Below, piece after piece: positions 48,442 to 57,927 of a stretch of 64,000 nt of DNA. The notes beneath the pieces were generated by a model that was given only the letters and a program-made list of their open reading frames with translations, did not search any database and was not told the origin of the DNA. How positions within the stretch are numbered: the stretch's first letter is position 1; each line of letters opens with the position of its first letter. The stretch covers positions 44,350-108,349 of the forward strand of contig NZ_JABEQJ010000016.1 in assembly GCF_014174255.1 (NCBI RefSeq). The letters run 5' to 3'. A program made the position numbers and the translations under genes. This DNA comes from Gluconacetobacter sacchari (GTDB taxonomy: Bacteria; Pseudomonadota; Alphaproteobacteria; Acetobacterales; Acetobacteraceae).

Positions 48442-49128
48442 GGGACGTCTCTCAAAAAGGAGATGCAAATCGTGGGAAAAATTTGAAATTATACCGATGG
48501 CGGGGCGGTTTTTCTGTGTTGTTGTTCATTTCATTCCGGACGGGACGGGAACCGTTCTTGCTGTTGCGCCGCGCCGAAGTGACCGGATGCCGGTTTCAGG
48601 CAGGCAGCCGGTCTGGAACCGGTGAATGCCAGGCGCATCATGGATAAGAGCATTTAATCCAATAAGTTCCCTATACTCGCTTTCCCAAAGAAGATGCAAC
48701 ACTGTGCTGTTCGCAAGTTCTTTCGGTGCATCGTCATCAATCGATGCACATGGGGGAAAGTTCATGTTGGAGACATACTAAGAATTAAATTGCCGTAAAT
48801 ATTTGAAAATTTCGTTATTTTCTATGGTAATTCTGCAAACAATATGAGTTTTTTGGAGTTTATTTTGCAAATTTAGAAAATATCCTTTCTATTTTTGTTG
48901 GTATTTTCTGTGATTTTTATCAAAATACTCAATGTTATTTTTTAAGGGGATATCGAACATGAACTGGCATGATATCTTTATTGGGATTTCCGAACGGCGA
49001 GCGGCGAGACCGGTTGGTTTTTCTCTGTCCTGCGTTCTGGAGTGAACAAGATGAGCGAGATCACGTTTACGTGATGTTCGGTCTGGGCCGCTTCCGTCCC
49101 GGAACGAGGCTGTGGATAGCGGGCGTTC
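48442..49128. other. Intergenic region with AT-rich core and a possible short peptide gene
   Basis: About 690 bases without a recognised gene. From roughly 48650 to 48960 the sequence is strongly AT-rich against GC-rich neighbours. AAGGGGA followed eight bases later by an ATG at 48959 could start a 28-codon peptide MNWHDIFIGISERRAARPVG..., ending at 49045. The AT-rich part may be a promoter for the coiled-coil gene or a relic of insertion; no inverted-repeat ends or transposase remnant were seen. Confidence 0.5.
48959..49045 (+). CDS. Possible 28-residue peptide, uncertain
   Basis: ATG with a good ribosome site (AAGGGGA, 8-base spacer) opening a 28-codon frame that ends at TGA. It is preceded by a strong AT-rich stretch that could supply a promoter. 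There is no match I recognise. Reported because the start context is unusually good; it may equally be chance. Confidence 0.2.
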   Translation: MNWHDIFIGISERRAARPVGFSLSCVLE

Positions 49129-49704
49129 TCAGGTGTCCTGTCCGCCGGGATGCCACAGCACGTCGTCCTGTCCGTCATTGTTCAGGTGGCGGGCCAGCAC
49201 GAACAGATAATCGGAAAGCCGGTTCAGGCAGCGCAGGACGGAGGGGCTGACGGGTTCGAGTCGGCTCAGGGTGACGACGCGGCGTTCCGCCCGGCGGGCT
49301 ACGGTCCGCGCCAGATGGGCATGGGCGGCGCCCGGACTGCCGGCCGGCAGCACGAAGCTGCGGAGCGGTGCCTGGCGGACGCGCAGCCGTTCCGTCGCCT
49401 GTTCGAGAAACGCGACGGCCGTGTCGCCGCCGCGAAACTGATCGGTGCCGGCCGGGCCGGATTCCGGTACGCACAGAATGCCGCCGATATCGAACAGCAG
49501 GGACTGGATGCGCGCCAGGCACGCCGTATCGGGCGAGGCGTGCGGAACATGCAGCCGCAGGACACCGATCGTGGCGTTGGCTTCGTCCACCGCGCCCAGC
49601 GCCTCGATCCGGGCGCAGGATTTGTCCACGCGCGTTCCGTCGCCCAGCGAGGTTTCTCCCTGGTCGCCCCCGCGCGTGACGATGCGATCGATGCGGATGC
49701 TCAT
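49129..49704 (-). CDS. Cob(I)alamin adenosyltransferase, PduO type
   Basis: 191 residues. PduO-type enzymes transfer adenosyl from ATP to cob(I)alamin, giving adenosylcobalamin. The N-terminal TRGGDQGETSLGDG is the ATP-binding signature, and RIEALGAVDEANATIG, then RRAERRVV and LNRLSDYLFVLARHLN, are the conserved helices. The ATG at 49704 gives a family-length protein; the upstream frame is spurious. It stands beside a prolyl aminopeptidase gene on the same strand with a 94-base gap. No cobalamin riboswitch was seen upstream. Confidence 0.9.
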   Translation of the reverse strand: MSIRIDRIVTRGGDQGETSLGDGTRVDKSCARIEALGAVDEANATIGVLRLHVPHASPDTACLARIQSLLFDIGGILCVPESGPAGTDQFRGGDTAVAFLEQATERLRVRQAPLRSFVLPAGSPGAAHAHLARTVARRAERRVVTLSRLEPVSPSVLRCLNRLSDYLFVLARHLNNDGQDDVLWHPGGQDT

Positions 49705-49798
49705 GGGGCGCGGCGTTCCGGTCTGTGATGATGCTTCTGTTGGCCCAATGGCTTTGTCCTGTCCAGGTGCGATCGAATGCCGTGCTCGCGATCGCGCT

Positions 49799-50743
49799 TC
49801 ACGCGCGCAATTCCTCCATGCAGGTGACGAGGCGCCGGCGAATGCCCGGTTCCAGGGCGGAATGCCCGGCGTCGGGCACCAGGCTGAGGGTCGCGCCGGG
49901 CCAGGCATGGGCGAGGTCCCAGGCCGATGTGCAGGGGCAGATCATGTCATAGCGGCCCTGGACGATGACGCCGGGAATATGGGCGATCGGTTCCATCCGG
50001 CCCAGAAGGCCTTCGGGTGGCAGGAACAGGTGGTTGCGGAAATAATGCGCCTCGATCCGGGCCAGGCCGATCACCGCGCGGTCGCGGGCGAAGCCGGCGA
50101 TGGCGGTGGGTGCCGGGATGAGGGTGGAGCACGTGCCTTCGTAGTGCGACCAGGCACGGGCCGCCGGCAGGTGGATCGCGGGGTCGGGGTCGAAGAGCAG
50201 CCGGCAATAGGCCGACAGGGGATCGTCGCGTTCCCGCGCCGGCAGATGCGACAGGAAGGCCGCGTGCGCGTCGGGAAAGACCTGGGCCAGCCCGTGGAAA
50301 AACCAGTCCAGTTCGCTCGGGCGGCCCAGGAAGATTCCGCGCAGGATCATCGCCTGCACCCGCCCGGGATGGGCCTGGGCGTAGGACAGGGCCAGCGTCG
50401 AGCCCCAGGAGCCGCCGAACAGCACCCAGTCCGTGATGCCCAGTGCCGCGCGCAGGTACTCGATATCCTGCACCAGATGCGGCGTGGTGTTGGCCGTGAC
50501 CGAGGCATGCGGGCGGGAGCGGCCCGCTCCGCGCTGGTCGAACAGCACGACGCGCCAGTATGTGGGGTCGAAGAATCGGCGATGGACCGCGCCGCTGCCG
50601 GCGCCGGGGCCGCCGTGCAGGAACAGCACCGGCCGGCCGGCGGGGTTGCCCGCCTGCTCCCAATAGAGTTCGTGCCCGTCGCCGACGGGGAGGTAACCGC
50701 TTTCGTAGGGCGCGATGTCCGCGAACAGGTCGTGGCGTGGCAT
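49799..50743 (-). CDS. pip: Prolyl aminopeptidase (proline iminopeptidase)
   Basis: 314-residue alpha/beta hydrolase. The oxyanion-side motif LFLHGGPGAGSGAVHRRFFDP, the DQRGAGRSRPHA segment, the nucleophile elbow GGSWGS and the later catalytic Asp in GRYDMICP and His in DAGHSA are all present, and the sequence matches Pip, which removes N-terminal proline from peptides. No signal peptide, so cytosolic. The ATG at 50743 starts the typical MPRHDLFADIAPYESGYLPVGDG. It is divergent from the DUF423 gene. Confidence 0.9.
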   Translation of the reverse strand: MPRHDLFADIAPYESGYLPVGDGHELYWEQAGNPAGRPVLFLHGGPGAGSGAVHRRFFDPTYWRVVLFDQRGAGRSRPHASVTANTTPHLVQDIEYLRAALGITDWVLFGGSWGSTLALSYAQAHPGRVQAMILRGIFLGRPSELDWFFHGLAQVFPDAHAAFLSHLPARERDDPLSAYCRLLFDPDPAIHLPAARAWSHYEGTCSTLIPAPTAIAGFARDRAVIGLARIEAHYFRNHLFLPPEGLLGRMEPIAHIPGVIVQGRYDMICPCTSAWDLAHAWPGATLSLVPDAGHSALEPGIRRRLVTCMEELRA

Positions 50744-50791
50744 GGCGCGACTATACGGCAACCGGGACGCCCGGCTAGACTGCCGGGTGTG

Positions 50792-51196
50792 ATGACTGTG
50801 CCTGCTTCTCTTTTTCCCGTGCCGCGCGCGGCACGGCTGTTTCTGGCGTTGGGCGGCCTGCTGGGGCTGCTGTCGGTGGCCGGCGGCGCGCTGGCGGCCC
50901 ATTTGCCCGACGTGCTGTTCGCGCCCTCCGGCCGCGCGCTGGCGCGCGAGGCGGTGCAGATGGGCATGTGGCACGCGCCCGCGTTGCTGGCGGTCGGCAT
51001 CCTGTTGTGCGTGCGGGGGCGGCGGGTGCCGCTGCTGTTGGCCGGGTGGGGCTTCGCGCTGGGGGTGGTGCTGTTCAGCGGGGCCGTCGCTTGGACGGGG
51101 GTGACGGGTCGGCATCTGGGCCCCGTCGCGCCCACCGGCGGCAGCCTGCTGATGCTGGCGTGGCTGCTGCTGGCCGTGGATGGCCTGCGCCGATGA
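50792..51196 (+). CDS. DUF423 family small membrane protein
   Basis: 134 residues with four hydrophobic segments. The pattern of ALGGLLGLLSVAGGALAAH near the start, then LALxxG-like transmembrane stretches and a final GGSLLMLAWLLLAV, fits DUF423, small inner-membrane proteins of unknown role. The stop shares bases with the methyltransferase ATG (ATGA), so the two are coupled. A GTG one codon upstream is an alternative start. Confidence 0.7.
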   Translation: MTVPASLFPVPRAARLFLALGGLLGLLSVAGGALAAHLPDVLFAPSGRALAREAVQMGMWHAPALLAVGILLCVRGRRVPLLLAGWGFALGVVLFSGAVAWTGVTGRHLGPVAPTGGSLLMLAWLLLAVDGLRR

Positions 51197-52191
51197 CCGT
51201 GCGGGATGACGACGCGCCGGTCGTCTTGTCGCATCCCGTGCGTGCGGCCTATCTGGCGGCCGAGGGATTCGAGGAGGTGCTGGCGGAGGAGTTGGCTCGC
51301 CTGGGCGTGGATATCATGGCGTGGCACGGGCGGCTGGCGCTGTCGGCCGCGCCGCCGGTCGCGGCCTCGTGGGCGTTGGATATCTGGCTGGAGCCGGAGG
51401 TCCATGCCGTCGGATCGATCGGCGCGGCGGTGGCGCTGTTGCGCGGACGGCAGCGCAACTGGGCCTGTCATGCCGTGCGGCATCACCGGCGCGCGGCGCT
51501 GATCGCCGAACGGCTGCCGCCGGTGGCGGCCCGGCCGCTGGCCTTTCCCGCCGCGGCGCCCACCGGGCATCTGGGCGCGTGGACTCTGCTGGCGCCGGAC
51601 AGGCTGCTGCTGTCGACGCGCAAATCCTCGCCCTTCGTGAATGGCGTGGCGCCGTTCGTCGAGGATCGGGTGGGGCCGCCCTCGCGCGCTTATCTGAAAT
51701 TATGGGAGGCCTGCGCCCGGCTCGGTGCCTGGCCGGTGCCGGGCGAGCGCTGCGTCGACCTGGGCGCGTCGCCCGGCGGCTGGACCTGGGTGATCGCCCG
51801 ATGTGGGGCGGAGGTGGTGGCGGTGGACCGCGCCGACCTGGCGCCGGAAGTGGCGGCCATGCCGGGCGTGACGCTGCGCCGCGAGAGCGCGTTCGGCATC
51901 GAGCCCGCCGAACTGGGACCGGTGGACTGGCTGTTTTCCGACATCATCGCCTATCCCACGCGCCTGCTGGCGCTGGCCCGGCGCTGGATCGCGGCGGGTA
52001 CGGCGGCCCGGATCGTGATGACCGTCAAGTTCCAGGGCACCACCGACCACGAGACCGCCGCCCTGTTCGCCGCGATTCCGGGCGGGCGGGTGCTGCATCT
52101 GTGGCACAACAAGCATGAACTGACTTTTCTGTGGGACCGCGAGGCGGCGGGCCGCGCCGGCTCATCCCCCGGTCGGTTACCGACGACCTAG
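51193..52191 (+). CDS. RlmM-like 23S rRNA 2'-O-ribose methyltransferase
   Basis: 332 residues with a THUMP-like N-terminal half (GFEEVLAEELARLG) and a C-terminal Rossmann RrmJ-type domain: VDLGASPGGWTWVIARCGAEVVAVDRADL, then DWLFSDIIAYP, VMTVKFQG and HNKHELTFLW. This order gives the Lys-Asp-Lys-Glu tetrad of 2'-O-methyltransferases. The closest known group is RlmM, which methylates C2498 of 23S rRNA. It is in an operon with DUF423. Its end overlaps the converging small membrane gene by 15 bases. Confidence 0.75.
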   Translation: MTVRDDDAPVVLSHPVRAAYLAAEGFEEVLAEELARLGVDIMAWHGRLALSAAPPVAASWALDIWLEPEVHAVGSIGAAVALLRGRQRNWACHAVRHHRRAALIAERLPPVAARPLAFPAAAPTGHLGAWTLLAPDRLLLSTRKSSPFVNGVAPFVEDRVGPPSRAYLKLWEACARLGAWPVPGERCVDLGASPGGWTWVIARCGAEVVAVDRADLAPEVAAMPGVTLRRESAFGIEPAELGPVDWLFSDIIAYPTRLLALARRWIAAGTAARIVMTVKFQGTTDHETAALFAAIPGGRVLHLWHNKHELTFLWDREAAGRAGSSPGRLPTT

Positions 52192-52488
52192 GGCCTGGCG
52201 CGCGCGTAGCCGGTCCACCGCCCATTCGCCGATCTGCACGATCGGCAGGGCCAGCAGAAAGCAGGCGACCGCCACGCCCATCACGATCACCCGTTCGCGC
52301 GATTCCGCGTCGGCGGCGCCGGTCAGGCTGTAGAGGCTGCTCCAGAGCCGTGTCCCGGCAACGTGATCGACCCAATAGGCGACATGCGCGCTATAGCGAA
52401 GGGTGGCCATCAGGCCGATCGTCAGCGTGACCAGGGCGGCGGTCTTGATCAGGGTGCGGGCGATGCCGGGTTGCGCGGCCTCTGTCAT
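52177..52488 (-). CDS. Small uncharacterised membrane protein
   Basis: 103 residues with two hydrophobic helices (about 17-37 and 67-87) separated by a short polar segment with ESRERV. No family recognised. The gene converges on the methyltransferase gene, overlapping it by 15 bases. Codon usage is like its surroundings, which supports a real gene, but there is no clear ribosome site. Confidence 0.45.
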   Translation of the reverse strand: MTEAAQPGIARTLIKTAALVTLTIGLMATLRYSAHVAYWVDHVAGTRLWSSLYSLTGAADAESRERVIVMGVAVACFLLALPIVQIGEWAVDRLRARQALGRR

Positions 52489-52601
52489 CCGGGAGAAGAT
52501 CCTTTTATCGTCCTGATGGATCTGTATGGCGTTCTCGACCTGAGATCCATCTTAACATGATATTATGCCTCGTTCATTCGGGGCTTTATGGACTGGAAAC
52601 C

Positions 52602-53114
52602 ATGCGTCTGCGCCAATTTTTTCCCGTGACTGTCCTGGTGGCCGGATTGGCTGCCTCTCCGGCCCTGGCCGAACTGCCGCCGGTGCCGCAGGTGGGGCGG
52701 GAAGCGGTCAAGCCGGTTGCCGCGCCCTATGGACCCACCGAGGGGGCGCAGGCACAGGTCGATGCCGCCTTCCAGGCCGCGAAAGCCTCGGGGCGCAACG
52801 TGCTGATCGATTTCGGCGGCAATTGGTGCCCGGACTGCCGGATGCTGGCCGGGGTTCTGGCGCTGCCGACCGTCGCCCCCTGGGTGGCGGCGCATTTCGT
52901 CACCGTGTCGGTCAATGTCGGGCGGATCAATACCAACCTGGATATCGCGCAGCATTATGGGGTGACGATCAAGGCCGTGCCCACGGTGCTGATCGTCACG
53001 CCGGAGGGACGGCTGCTGAATCCCGACGGCACGCTGGCGCTGGGCGATGCGCGCCGCATGTCGGCCCAGGCGGTCGTGGACCTGCTGGCCGGCTGGAACG
53101 GCCGAGGGGCCTGA
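52602..53114 (+). CDS. Exported thioredoxin-like protein
   Basis: 170 residues with a signal peptide (MRLRQFFPVTVLVAGLAASPALA). The thioredoxin-fold segment contains the redox motif WCPDC in NVLIDFGGNWCPDCRML and the cis-proline region KAVPTVLIVTPEG. It would act in the periplasm on disulfides, similar to DsbD-associated or thioredoxin-like proteins. The ATG at 52602 places the signal sequence at the N-terminus; an upstream ATG at 52557 would add 15 residues. The downstream M3 peptidase gene is convergent. Confidence 0.8.
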   Translation: MRLRQFFPVTVLVAGLAASPALAELPPVPQVGREAVKPVAAPYGPTEGAQAQVDAAFQAAKASGRNVLIDFGGNWCPDCRMLAGVLALPTVAPWVAAHFVTVSVNVGRINTNLDIAQHYGVTIKAVPTVLIVTPEGRLLNPDGTLALGDARRMSAQAVVDLLAGWNGRGA

Positions 53115-53157
53115 ATGAGCAGGCGGGGGGCCGCCTTCCTTCTTGCCCGGATGGTTT

Positions 53158-54834
53158 TTAACGTGTGTGCAGGAAACGGTCGGCCTCCTGCACGATGTCG
53201 GCCAGTGTGCCCGGTTTGAAGGGGCTGATGAGGCCGGCGGCATCGACCAGCCCGGTGAAGGGCTGTGAACCGCCCAGCGCGCACAGGTCCGCATAGATCG
53301 CCATCGCCCCCTCGCGGTCGGCCCGGCTGAGCAGCCAGAACTGCATCGCGCAGCACAGGGCCAGCGTGTAGTCGATGTAATAGAAGGGCGAGCGGTAGAT
53401 ATGGCCCTGGGCCTGCCAGCGACCGCCGCCGGCGGGCCAGGACAGGTCGCCGTAATCGCGCCAGGGCAGGTACAGCTTTTCCAGTCGCTGCCAGGTCGCA
53501 TGCCGTTCGGCGGCGGTCATGCCCGGATTGGCGTAGATCTCGTGCTGGAAATGATCGACGCAGACGCCGTAGGGCAGGAAGCTCAGCGAGCCGATCAGGT
53601 GCATGCGGCGGAAGCGGTCGGCCAGACCGTCCTCGACCATCAGGTCGATCTGGGGCCAGGTCAGGAATTCCAGCGCCATCGAATGGATCTCGGCGGCGTC
53701 CATGGTCGGCCACAGCAGGTCGATCCCCGGGAGGTCGCGGCTCTTCCAGTTCTGGTAGGCGTGGCCCATCTCGTGCGTGAAGACGGTGATGTCGTGCTGC
53801 GTGCCGTTGAAATTGGCGAAGATGAACGGCATGCCGACGCTGGGAAAGGCGGTGCAGAAGCCGCCGCCGGCCTTGCCCTCGCGATTGCGCAGGTCCAGGA
53901 AGCCGCCTTCGACCATCTGGCGATAGAACGCGCCCAGATCGCCGCCCATCCGGTCGAACATCGTCTGTGCCCGTTCCAGCAGCAGGTCGTGACCGCCGGC
54001 CGGCTTGGGGTTGCCCAGAGGGTCGATCAGGGATTCGTCCCAGAAATGCACCCGGTCCCAGTTCATGGTCAGGCGACGGTTTTCCACGATCGCGCCCACC
54101 AGCGGCACGACATGGGCCAGCACGTCGTCGCGAAAGCGCGCGACGTCTTCCGGGCCATAATCGACGCGGCGCATCCGCCGGTAGCCTAGCGGGATGTAGC
54201 TGTCATAGCCCAGGGTGTGCGCCATGCCGTGGCGCACCTGGACCAGTTGGTCGTAGATCCGGTCCAGTTCGGGCCCGTGGGCGGCGAAGAAATCCCAGCG
54301 CGCCTTTTCGGCCTCGTGGCGCACCGCGCGATCCGGATGCTCGGCGAAGGGGGCCAGGCCCGACAGGTTGACCGTCTGGCCCTGCACCGTGACGCGCGCG
54401 GACGCCAGCAGGGCGGTGTAGTCGGCGCCCAGCCGGGCTTCTTCCTCCAGCGCGTCGCGGATGCGCGGGTCGAAGGTGGTGATGTCGGTTTCCCACAGGC
54501 GGACGGTGTGAGCGCCGACGGCGGTGGCGAGGCCCGCGCGGTCGGGGTCATCGAGCAGCCGGCGCTTGATGGCGACTTCATGCTCGGTCACGCGCGGCGT
54601 CAGCCGGTCGGCCAGATCGCGGTCGGCGCGGGCCTGTGCGTCGGTGGTGTCCTGGGAGAAGCGCAGGGCGACCATCGAGGCCCAACTGTCATAGGCCCGG
54701 CGTTCGGCATCGAAGCGGGCCAGTGCGTGGGCGCGGTCGCCTTCGTCCAGCAGGGCGGAGACGGTGCCGAAAGCCCCGTCCAGGCTTTCGGCGGTCGGAG
54801 TGGGGAAAGTGAGGTCGGCGAAGGGGATGGGCAT
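53158..54834 (-). CDS. M3 family oligoendopeptidase (PepF-like)
   Basis: 558 residues. The zinc-binding motif HEMGH (His354, Glu355, His358) lies in FTHEMGHAYQ, and the third ligand Glu in DAAEIHSMALEFL about 25 residues on. The layout (helical N-terminal cap, central catalytic core ending in FCTAFPSVGMPFIFANFNGT before the motif) matches oligoendopeptidase F, a cytosolic enzyme that cleaves short peptides. The chosen ATG (54834) gives the family-like N-terminus MPIPFADLTFP; the longer frame adds 12 residues. Confidence 0.9.
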   Translation of the reverse strand: MPIPFADLTFPTPTAESLDGAFGTVSALLDEGDRAHALARFDAERRAYDSWASMVALRFSQDTTDAQARADRDLADRLTPRVTEHEVAIKRRLLDDPDRAGLATAVGAHTVRLWETDITTFDPRIRDALEEEARLGADYTALLASARVTVQGQTVNLSGLAPFAEHPDRAVRHEAEKARWDFFAAHGPELDRIYDQLVQVRHGMAHTLGYDSYIPLGYRRMRRVDYGPEDVARFRDDVLAHVVPLVGAIVENRRLTMNWDRVHFWDESLIDPLGNPKPAGGHDLLLERAQTMFDRMGGDLGAFYRQMVEGGFLDLRNREGKAGGGFCTAFPSVGMPFIFANFNGTQHDITVFTHEMGHAYQNWKSRDLPGIDLLWPTMDAAEIHSMALEFLTWPQIDLMVEDGLADRFRRMHLIGSLSFLPYGVCVDHFQHEIYANPGMTAAERHATWQRLEKLYLPWRDYGDLSWPAGGGRWQAQGHIYRSPFYYIDYTLALCCAMQFWLLSRADREGAMAIYADLCALGGSQPFTGLVDAAGLISPFKPGTLADIVQEADRFLHTR

Positions 54835-54882
54835 GGCGCGATTATCGCATTCGCGCGGCGGGTCGTCCACGGCCGTCTGCGA

Positions 54883-55881
54883 TCACCGCGCCCCGGCCAG
54901 GGCATCCCGCGCTTCCGCCGCGAGGGCGAAGGAGCGCATTCGCGCGGCGTGATCGTGGATCGCGCCCACGATCATCAGCTCGTCGGGCTGATGGCGGTCG
55001 ATGAAGCGGCCCAGCCCCGCACGCAGCGTGGCGGGGCCGCCGACGACGGCGCAGGCCAGGGCCCGGTCGACCCCCGCCTGCTCGGCCGGGGTCCATAATC
55101 CGTCGGTCGCCGCGATGGGAGGCGGGAACTGGCCCGGCCGGCCCCGGCGCAGGGCGACGAATTGTTGCTGGTGCGACGTGAACAGGAAACGGGCCTGTTC
55201 GTCGGTTTCGGCCGCCACCACGTTCAGCCCCAGCATGACATGGGGCCGATCCAGCCGGGCGGAGGGGGTGAAGCGCTGGCGGTACAGCGCCACGGCCTCC
55301 TGCATCATGTCGGGCGCGAAATGCGACGCGAAGGCGAAGGGCAGGCCCAGATGGGCCGCGAGATGGGCCGAGAACAGCGAGGAGCCCAGCAGCCAGACCG
55401 GAATATCCAGCCCGGCGCCGGGCACGGCCTGCACGCGCTGGCCGGGCTGGGCCGGCGCGAAATAATGCAGCAGTTCGACGACGTCCTGCGGGAAGCGATC
55501 GGCGCTGGCCGGATCGCGGCGCAGGGCACGCATCGTTTTCTGGTCCGATCCGGGGGCGCGGCCCAGCCCCAGGTCGATCCGTCCGGGGAACAGGCTTTCC
55601 AGCGTGCCGAACTGTTCGGCGACGAGCAGCGGGGCGTGGTTGGGCAGCATGATGCCGCCGGCGCCGACGCGGATCCGCCGCGTGCCCGCCGCCAGATGGC
55701 CGATCAGGATGGCGGTCGCGGCCGACGCGATGGCCGGCATGGCGTGATGTTCCGCCACCCAGTAGCGGTGAAAATCCAGCGCTTCGGCCTGGCGGGCAAG
55801 CTCGAGGCTGTTGCGGAAGGCGGTGGCGGCATCGCTGCCGCGGACGATCAGGGACAGATCGAGGACCGAGAAGGGGATCAC
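54883..55881 (-). CDS. Luciferase-like monooxygenase (LLM class, MsnO8-like)
   Basis: 332 residues of the bacterial luciferase-like flavin-dependent family. The protein begins [16 protein letters not shown] after a GTG start that follows AAGGAG with a 9-base spacer. [40 protein letters not shown] (in parts) and [18 protein letters not shown] are the family hallmarks. These enzymes oxidise small substrates with reduced FMN and O2. No flavin reductase is adjacent, so the partner is unknown. Confidence 0.85.
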   Translation of the reverse strand: MIPFSVLDLSLIVRGSDAATAFRNSLELARQAEALDFHRYWVAEHHAMPAIASAATAILIGHLAAGTRRIRVGAGGIMLPNHAPLLVAEQFGTLESLFPGRIDLGLGRAPGSDQKTMRALRRDPASADRFPQDVVELLHYFAPAQPGQRVQAVPGAGLDIPVWLLGSSLFSAHLAAHLGLPFAFASHFAPDMMQEAVALYRQRFTPSARLDRPHVMLGLNVVAAETDEQARFLFTSHQQQFVALRRGRPGQFPPPIAATDGLWTPAEQAGVDRALACAVVGGPATLRAGLGRFIDRHQPDELMIVGAIHDHAARMRSFALAAEARDALAGAR

Positions 55882-55916
55882 TATCCGAAACTCCTTGCGT
55901 CCGCGTGGACGATCTT

Positions 55917-57878
55917 TCAGGCGCGCCTTATGCGATGGCCGAACCAGAAACATATGGCGACGAAGACGAGGAATCCCAGGATCGACGGCAGGGTGGTGGC
56001 CTCGGGGGGCAGGATGGCCAGTGTGTCGTCCCGGCCGGTGGCCCCGGCGATGCCGGCCAGCAGCACGCCCGTCAGGCTTTCGCCCACGATGAAGCCGGAG
56101 GCCAGCATGGTGGCGACGCCGCCTTCCGTCTCGCGCGCCCGCCGTGTGCAGACCCAGCCGATGATGGCGCCGATCGCCAGCGTCACGCTGACCGCGGGGG
56201 GCAGGTACAGGCCGATCCCGACCGCCAGCGGCGGCAGGGCGCCCCCGACGCGGCGCAGGCCCAGGTCGGCGACGATCAGCACGACGCCCAGCGCGACGCC
56301 GGTCAGGATCATGGTCCAGTCGAGCTGGTGCTGGAAGATGCCGAGGGCGATGGTGGTCAGCAAAGCCGGTTGCGGCGCGGGCAACGCGTGGTCGAGATTC
56401 ATGCCCGGATGCGGCATCGCGCCGACGAAGCCATAGGCCTGGTACAGCAGTTCCAGCACCGGCGGGATGACGATGGCGCCACTGACGCAGCCCACCAGCA
56501 GCGCCACCTGCTGCCGCCAGGGCGAGGCCCCGACCAGTTGCCCGGTCTTGAGATCCTGGAGATTGTCGTTGGAAATGGCCGAGGAGGCGACGATCGCCGA
56601 CAGGATATAGAGCGCGAACGCCACGGACAGGCGTTGCCCGTTGGCCGACATTTCGGTGGGAAGCAGGCCCAGCGGCTCCAGCAGCAGCACGAACGACGCG
56701 ACCAGGACGATGGCGATGATCGCGATCCCCGACAGCGGCGAGGAGGACGAGCCCACGATGCCGGCCATGTAGCCGCACGCGGCGGCGACCAGGAAGCCGA
56801 ACAGCGCGCAGAACAGGACCGCCGCCAGCGCCGCCGAGAGGATGGTGGCCCCGTGGGCGACGGGATACTGGAAGGCAACGAACAGGACGAACAGGATGGC
56901 CAGGCACAGGCCGGTCAGCAGCAGCAGCGTGCGGGGGGACAGGTCGCGCATGCGGTCGTCCCCGCCCTTCGAACCGTGGGCCTGTATCATGTCGCGGATG
57001 CCCAGCGCGACCGGGCGGGCCAGCATAGCCAGGGTCCAGATGGCCGCGATCGCGATCGTGCCCGCGCCGAGGAACCGCACCTTCTGCGTCCAGAGCTGCG
57101 TCGCGAAGGCGGCGGCGGCGAGGTGGCCGGGATTGGGCAGCCGGACGCTGAGGATCGGGACCGCGACGTCCCATGCGAGGATGGTGCCGATCAGCATGGC
57201 GAGGCCGCCGGCGATCCCGACCAGGTAGCCCGCGCCCAGCAGCGCCAGAGAGAAGCCGGTCGAGGCGCGGAAGATGGCGCCGCCCCAGGTCGCGGTCAGC
57301 GCCGCGCCGTCGGCCAGCAGCCGCAGGCCCCCGGTGGCGAGGGTGACGGCGGCCGACAGGATGCCGCCGGTCACCAGCGCGCGCAGGCTGTCGGGGCTGC
57401 CGGTTTCGGACCCGGCCTTCAGGATTTCGGCCGCCGCGACGCCTTCGGGGTAGGGCAGGTCGCTGTTCGTCACCATGGCCCGGCGCAGCGGCACGGTGAA
57501 CAGCACGCCGGTCATGCCCCCGGCGAGGGTGAGCAGGGTCGTTTCCAGGTACGGAAAATGCTGCCAGTAGCCGACCATGATCATGCAGGGCAGCGAGACG
57601 AACACGCAGGAGAGCGTGCCGGCCGCCGATGCCTGCGTCTGGACCATGTTGTTTTCGAGGATCGAGGAGCCGCCCATCGCCCGCAGCACCGACATGGAGA
57701 TGACGGCCGCGGGAATCGACGACGCGACGGTCAGGCCGATCTTGAGCCCCAGATAGACGTTGGAGGCGGTGAAGACGATGGTGATCAGGGCGCCGAGGAT
57801 AAAGCCGCGCACCGTCATTTCCCGCTGGCTGGCGGTGGGCGCGGTCTGGGAAAGGACGGTGTCCGTCATGTTGTCCAT
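55917..57878 (-). CDS. OPT family oligopeptide transporter
   Basis: 653 residues with about 14-16 hydrophobic segments. The N-terminal [39 protein letters not shown] (in parts) and [12 protein letters not shown] are the OPT signature, and the central GLVGxS-like [15 protein letters not shown] is present. The family imports peptides or metal-chelate compounds such as iron-nicotianamine. It shares its promoter region with nothing obvious: the next gene upstream is the lipoprotein on the same strand. Confidence 0.87.
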   Translation of the reverse strand: MDNMTDTVLSQTAPTASQREMTVRGFILGALITIVFTASNVYLGLKIGLTVASSIPAAVISMSVLRAMGGSSILENNMVQTQASAAGTLSCVFVSLPCMIMVGYWQHFPYLETTLLTLAGGMTGVLFTVPLRRAMVTNSDLPYPEGVAAAEILKAGSETGSPDSLRALVTGGILSAAVTLATGGLRLLADGAALTATWGGAIFRASTGFSLALLGAGYLVGIAGGLAMLIGTILAWDVAVPILSVRLPNPGHLAAAAFATQLWTQKVRFLGAGTIAIAAIWTLAMLARPVALGIRDMIQAHGSKGGDDRMRDLSPRTLLLLTGLCLAILFVLFVAFQYPVAHGATILSAALAAVLFCALFGFLVAAACGYMAGIVGSSSSPLSGIAIIAIVLVASFVLLLEPLGLLPTEMSANGQRLSVAFALYILSAIVASSAISNDNLQDLKTGQLVGASPWRQQVALLVGCVSGAIVIPPVLELLYQAYGFVGAMPHPGMNLDHALPAPQPALLTTIALGIFQHQLDWTMILTGVALGVVLIVADLGLRRVGGALPPLAVGIGLYLPPAVSVTLAIGAIIGWVCTRRARETEGGVATMLASGFIVGESLTGVLLAGIAGATGRDDTLAILPPEATTLPSILGFLVFVAICFWFGHRIRRA

Positions 57879-57927
57879 TCTGTCTTCATGTCGCTTCTGT
57901 CGCTGGGTCTGCCGGTAAGGGAATCGG

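Noticed and set aside
48969..49250. Plus-strand 93-codon frame running into the adenosyltransferase gene
   Set aside because: Half of it is antisense to the adenosyltransferase and it lacks a start context; the 28-codon frame at 48959 has a better start.
49253..49262. GGTTCGAGTC, resembling a tRNA T-loop
   Set aside because: It lies inside the adenosyltransferase coding sequence and no acceptor or anticodon stems can be formed around it.
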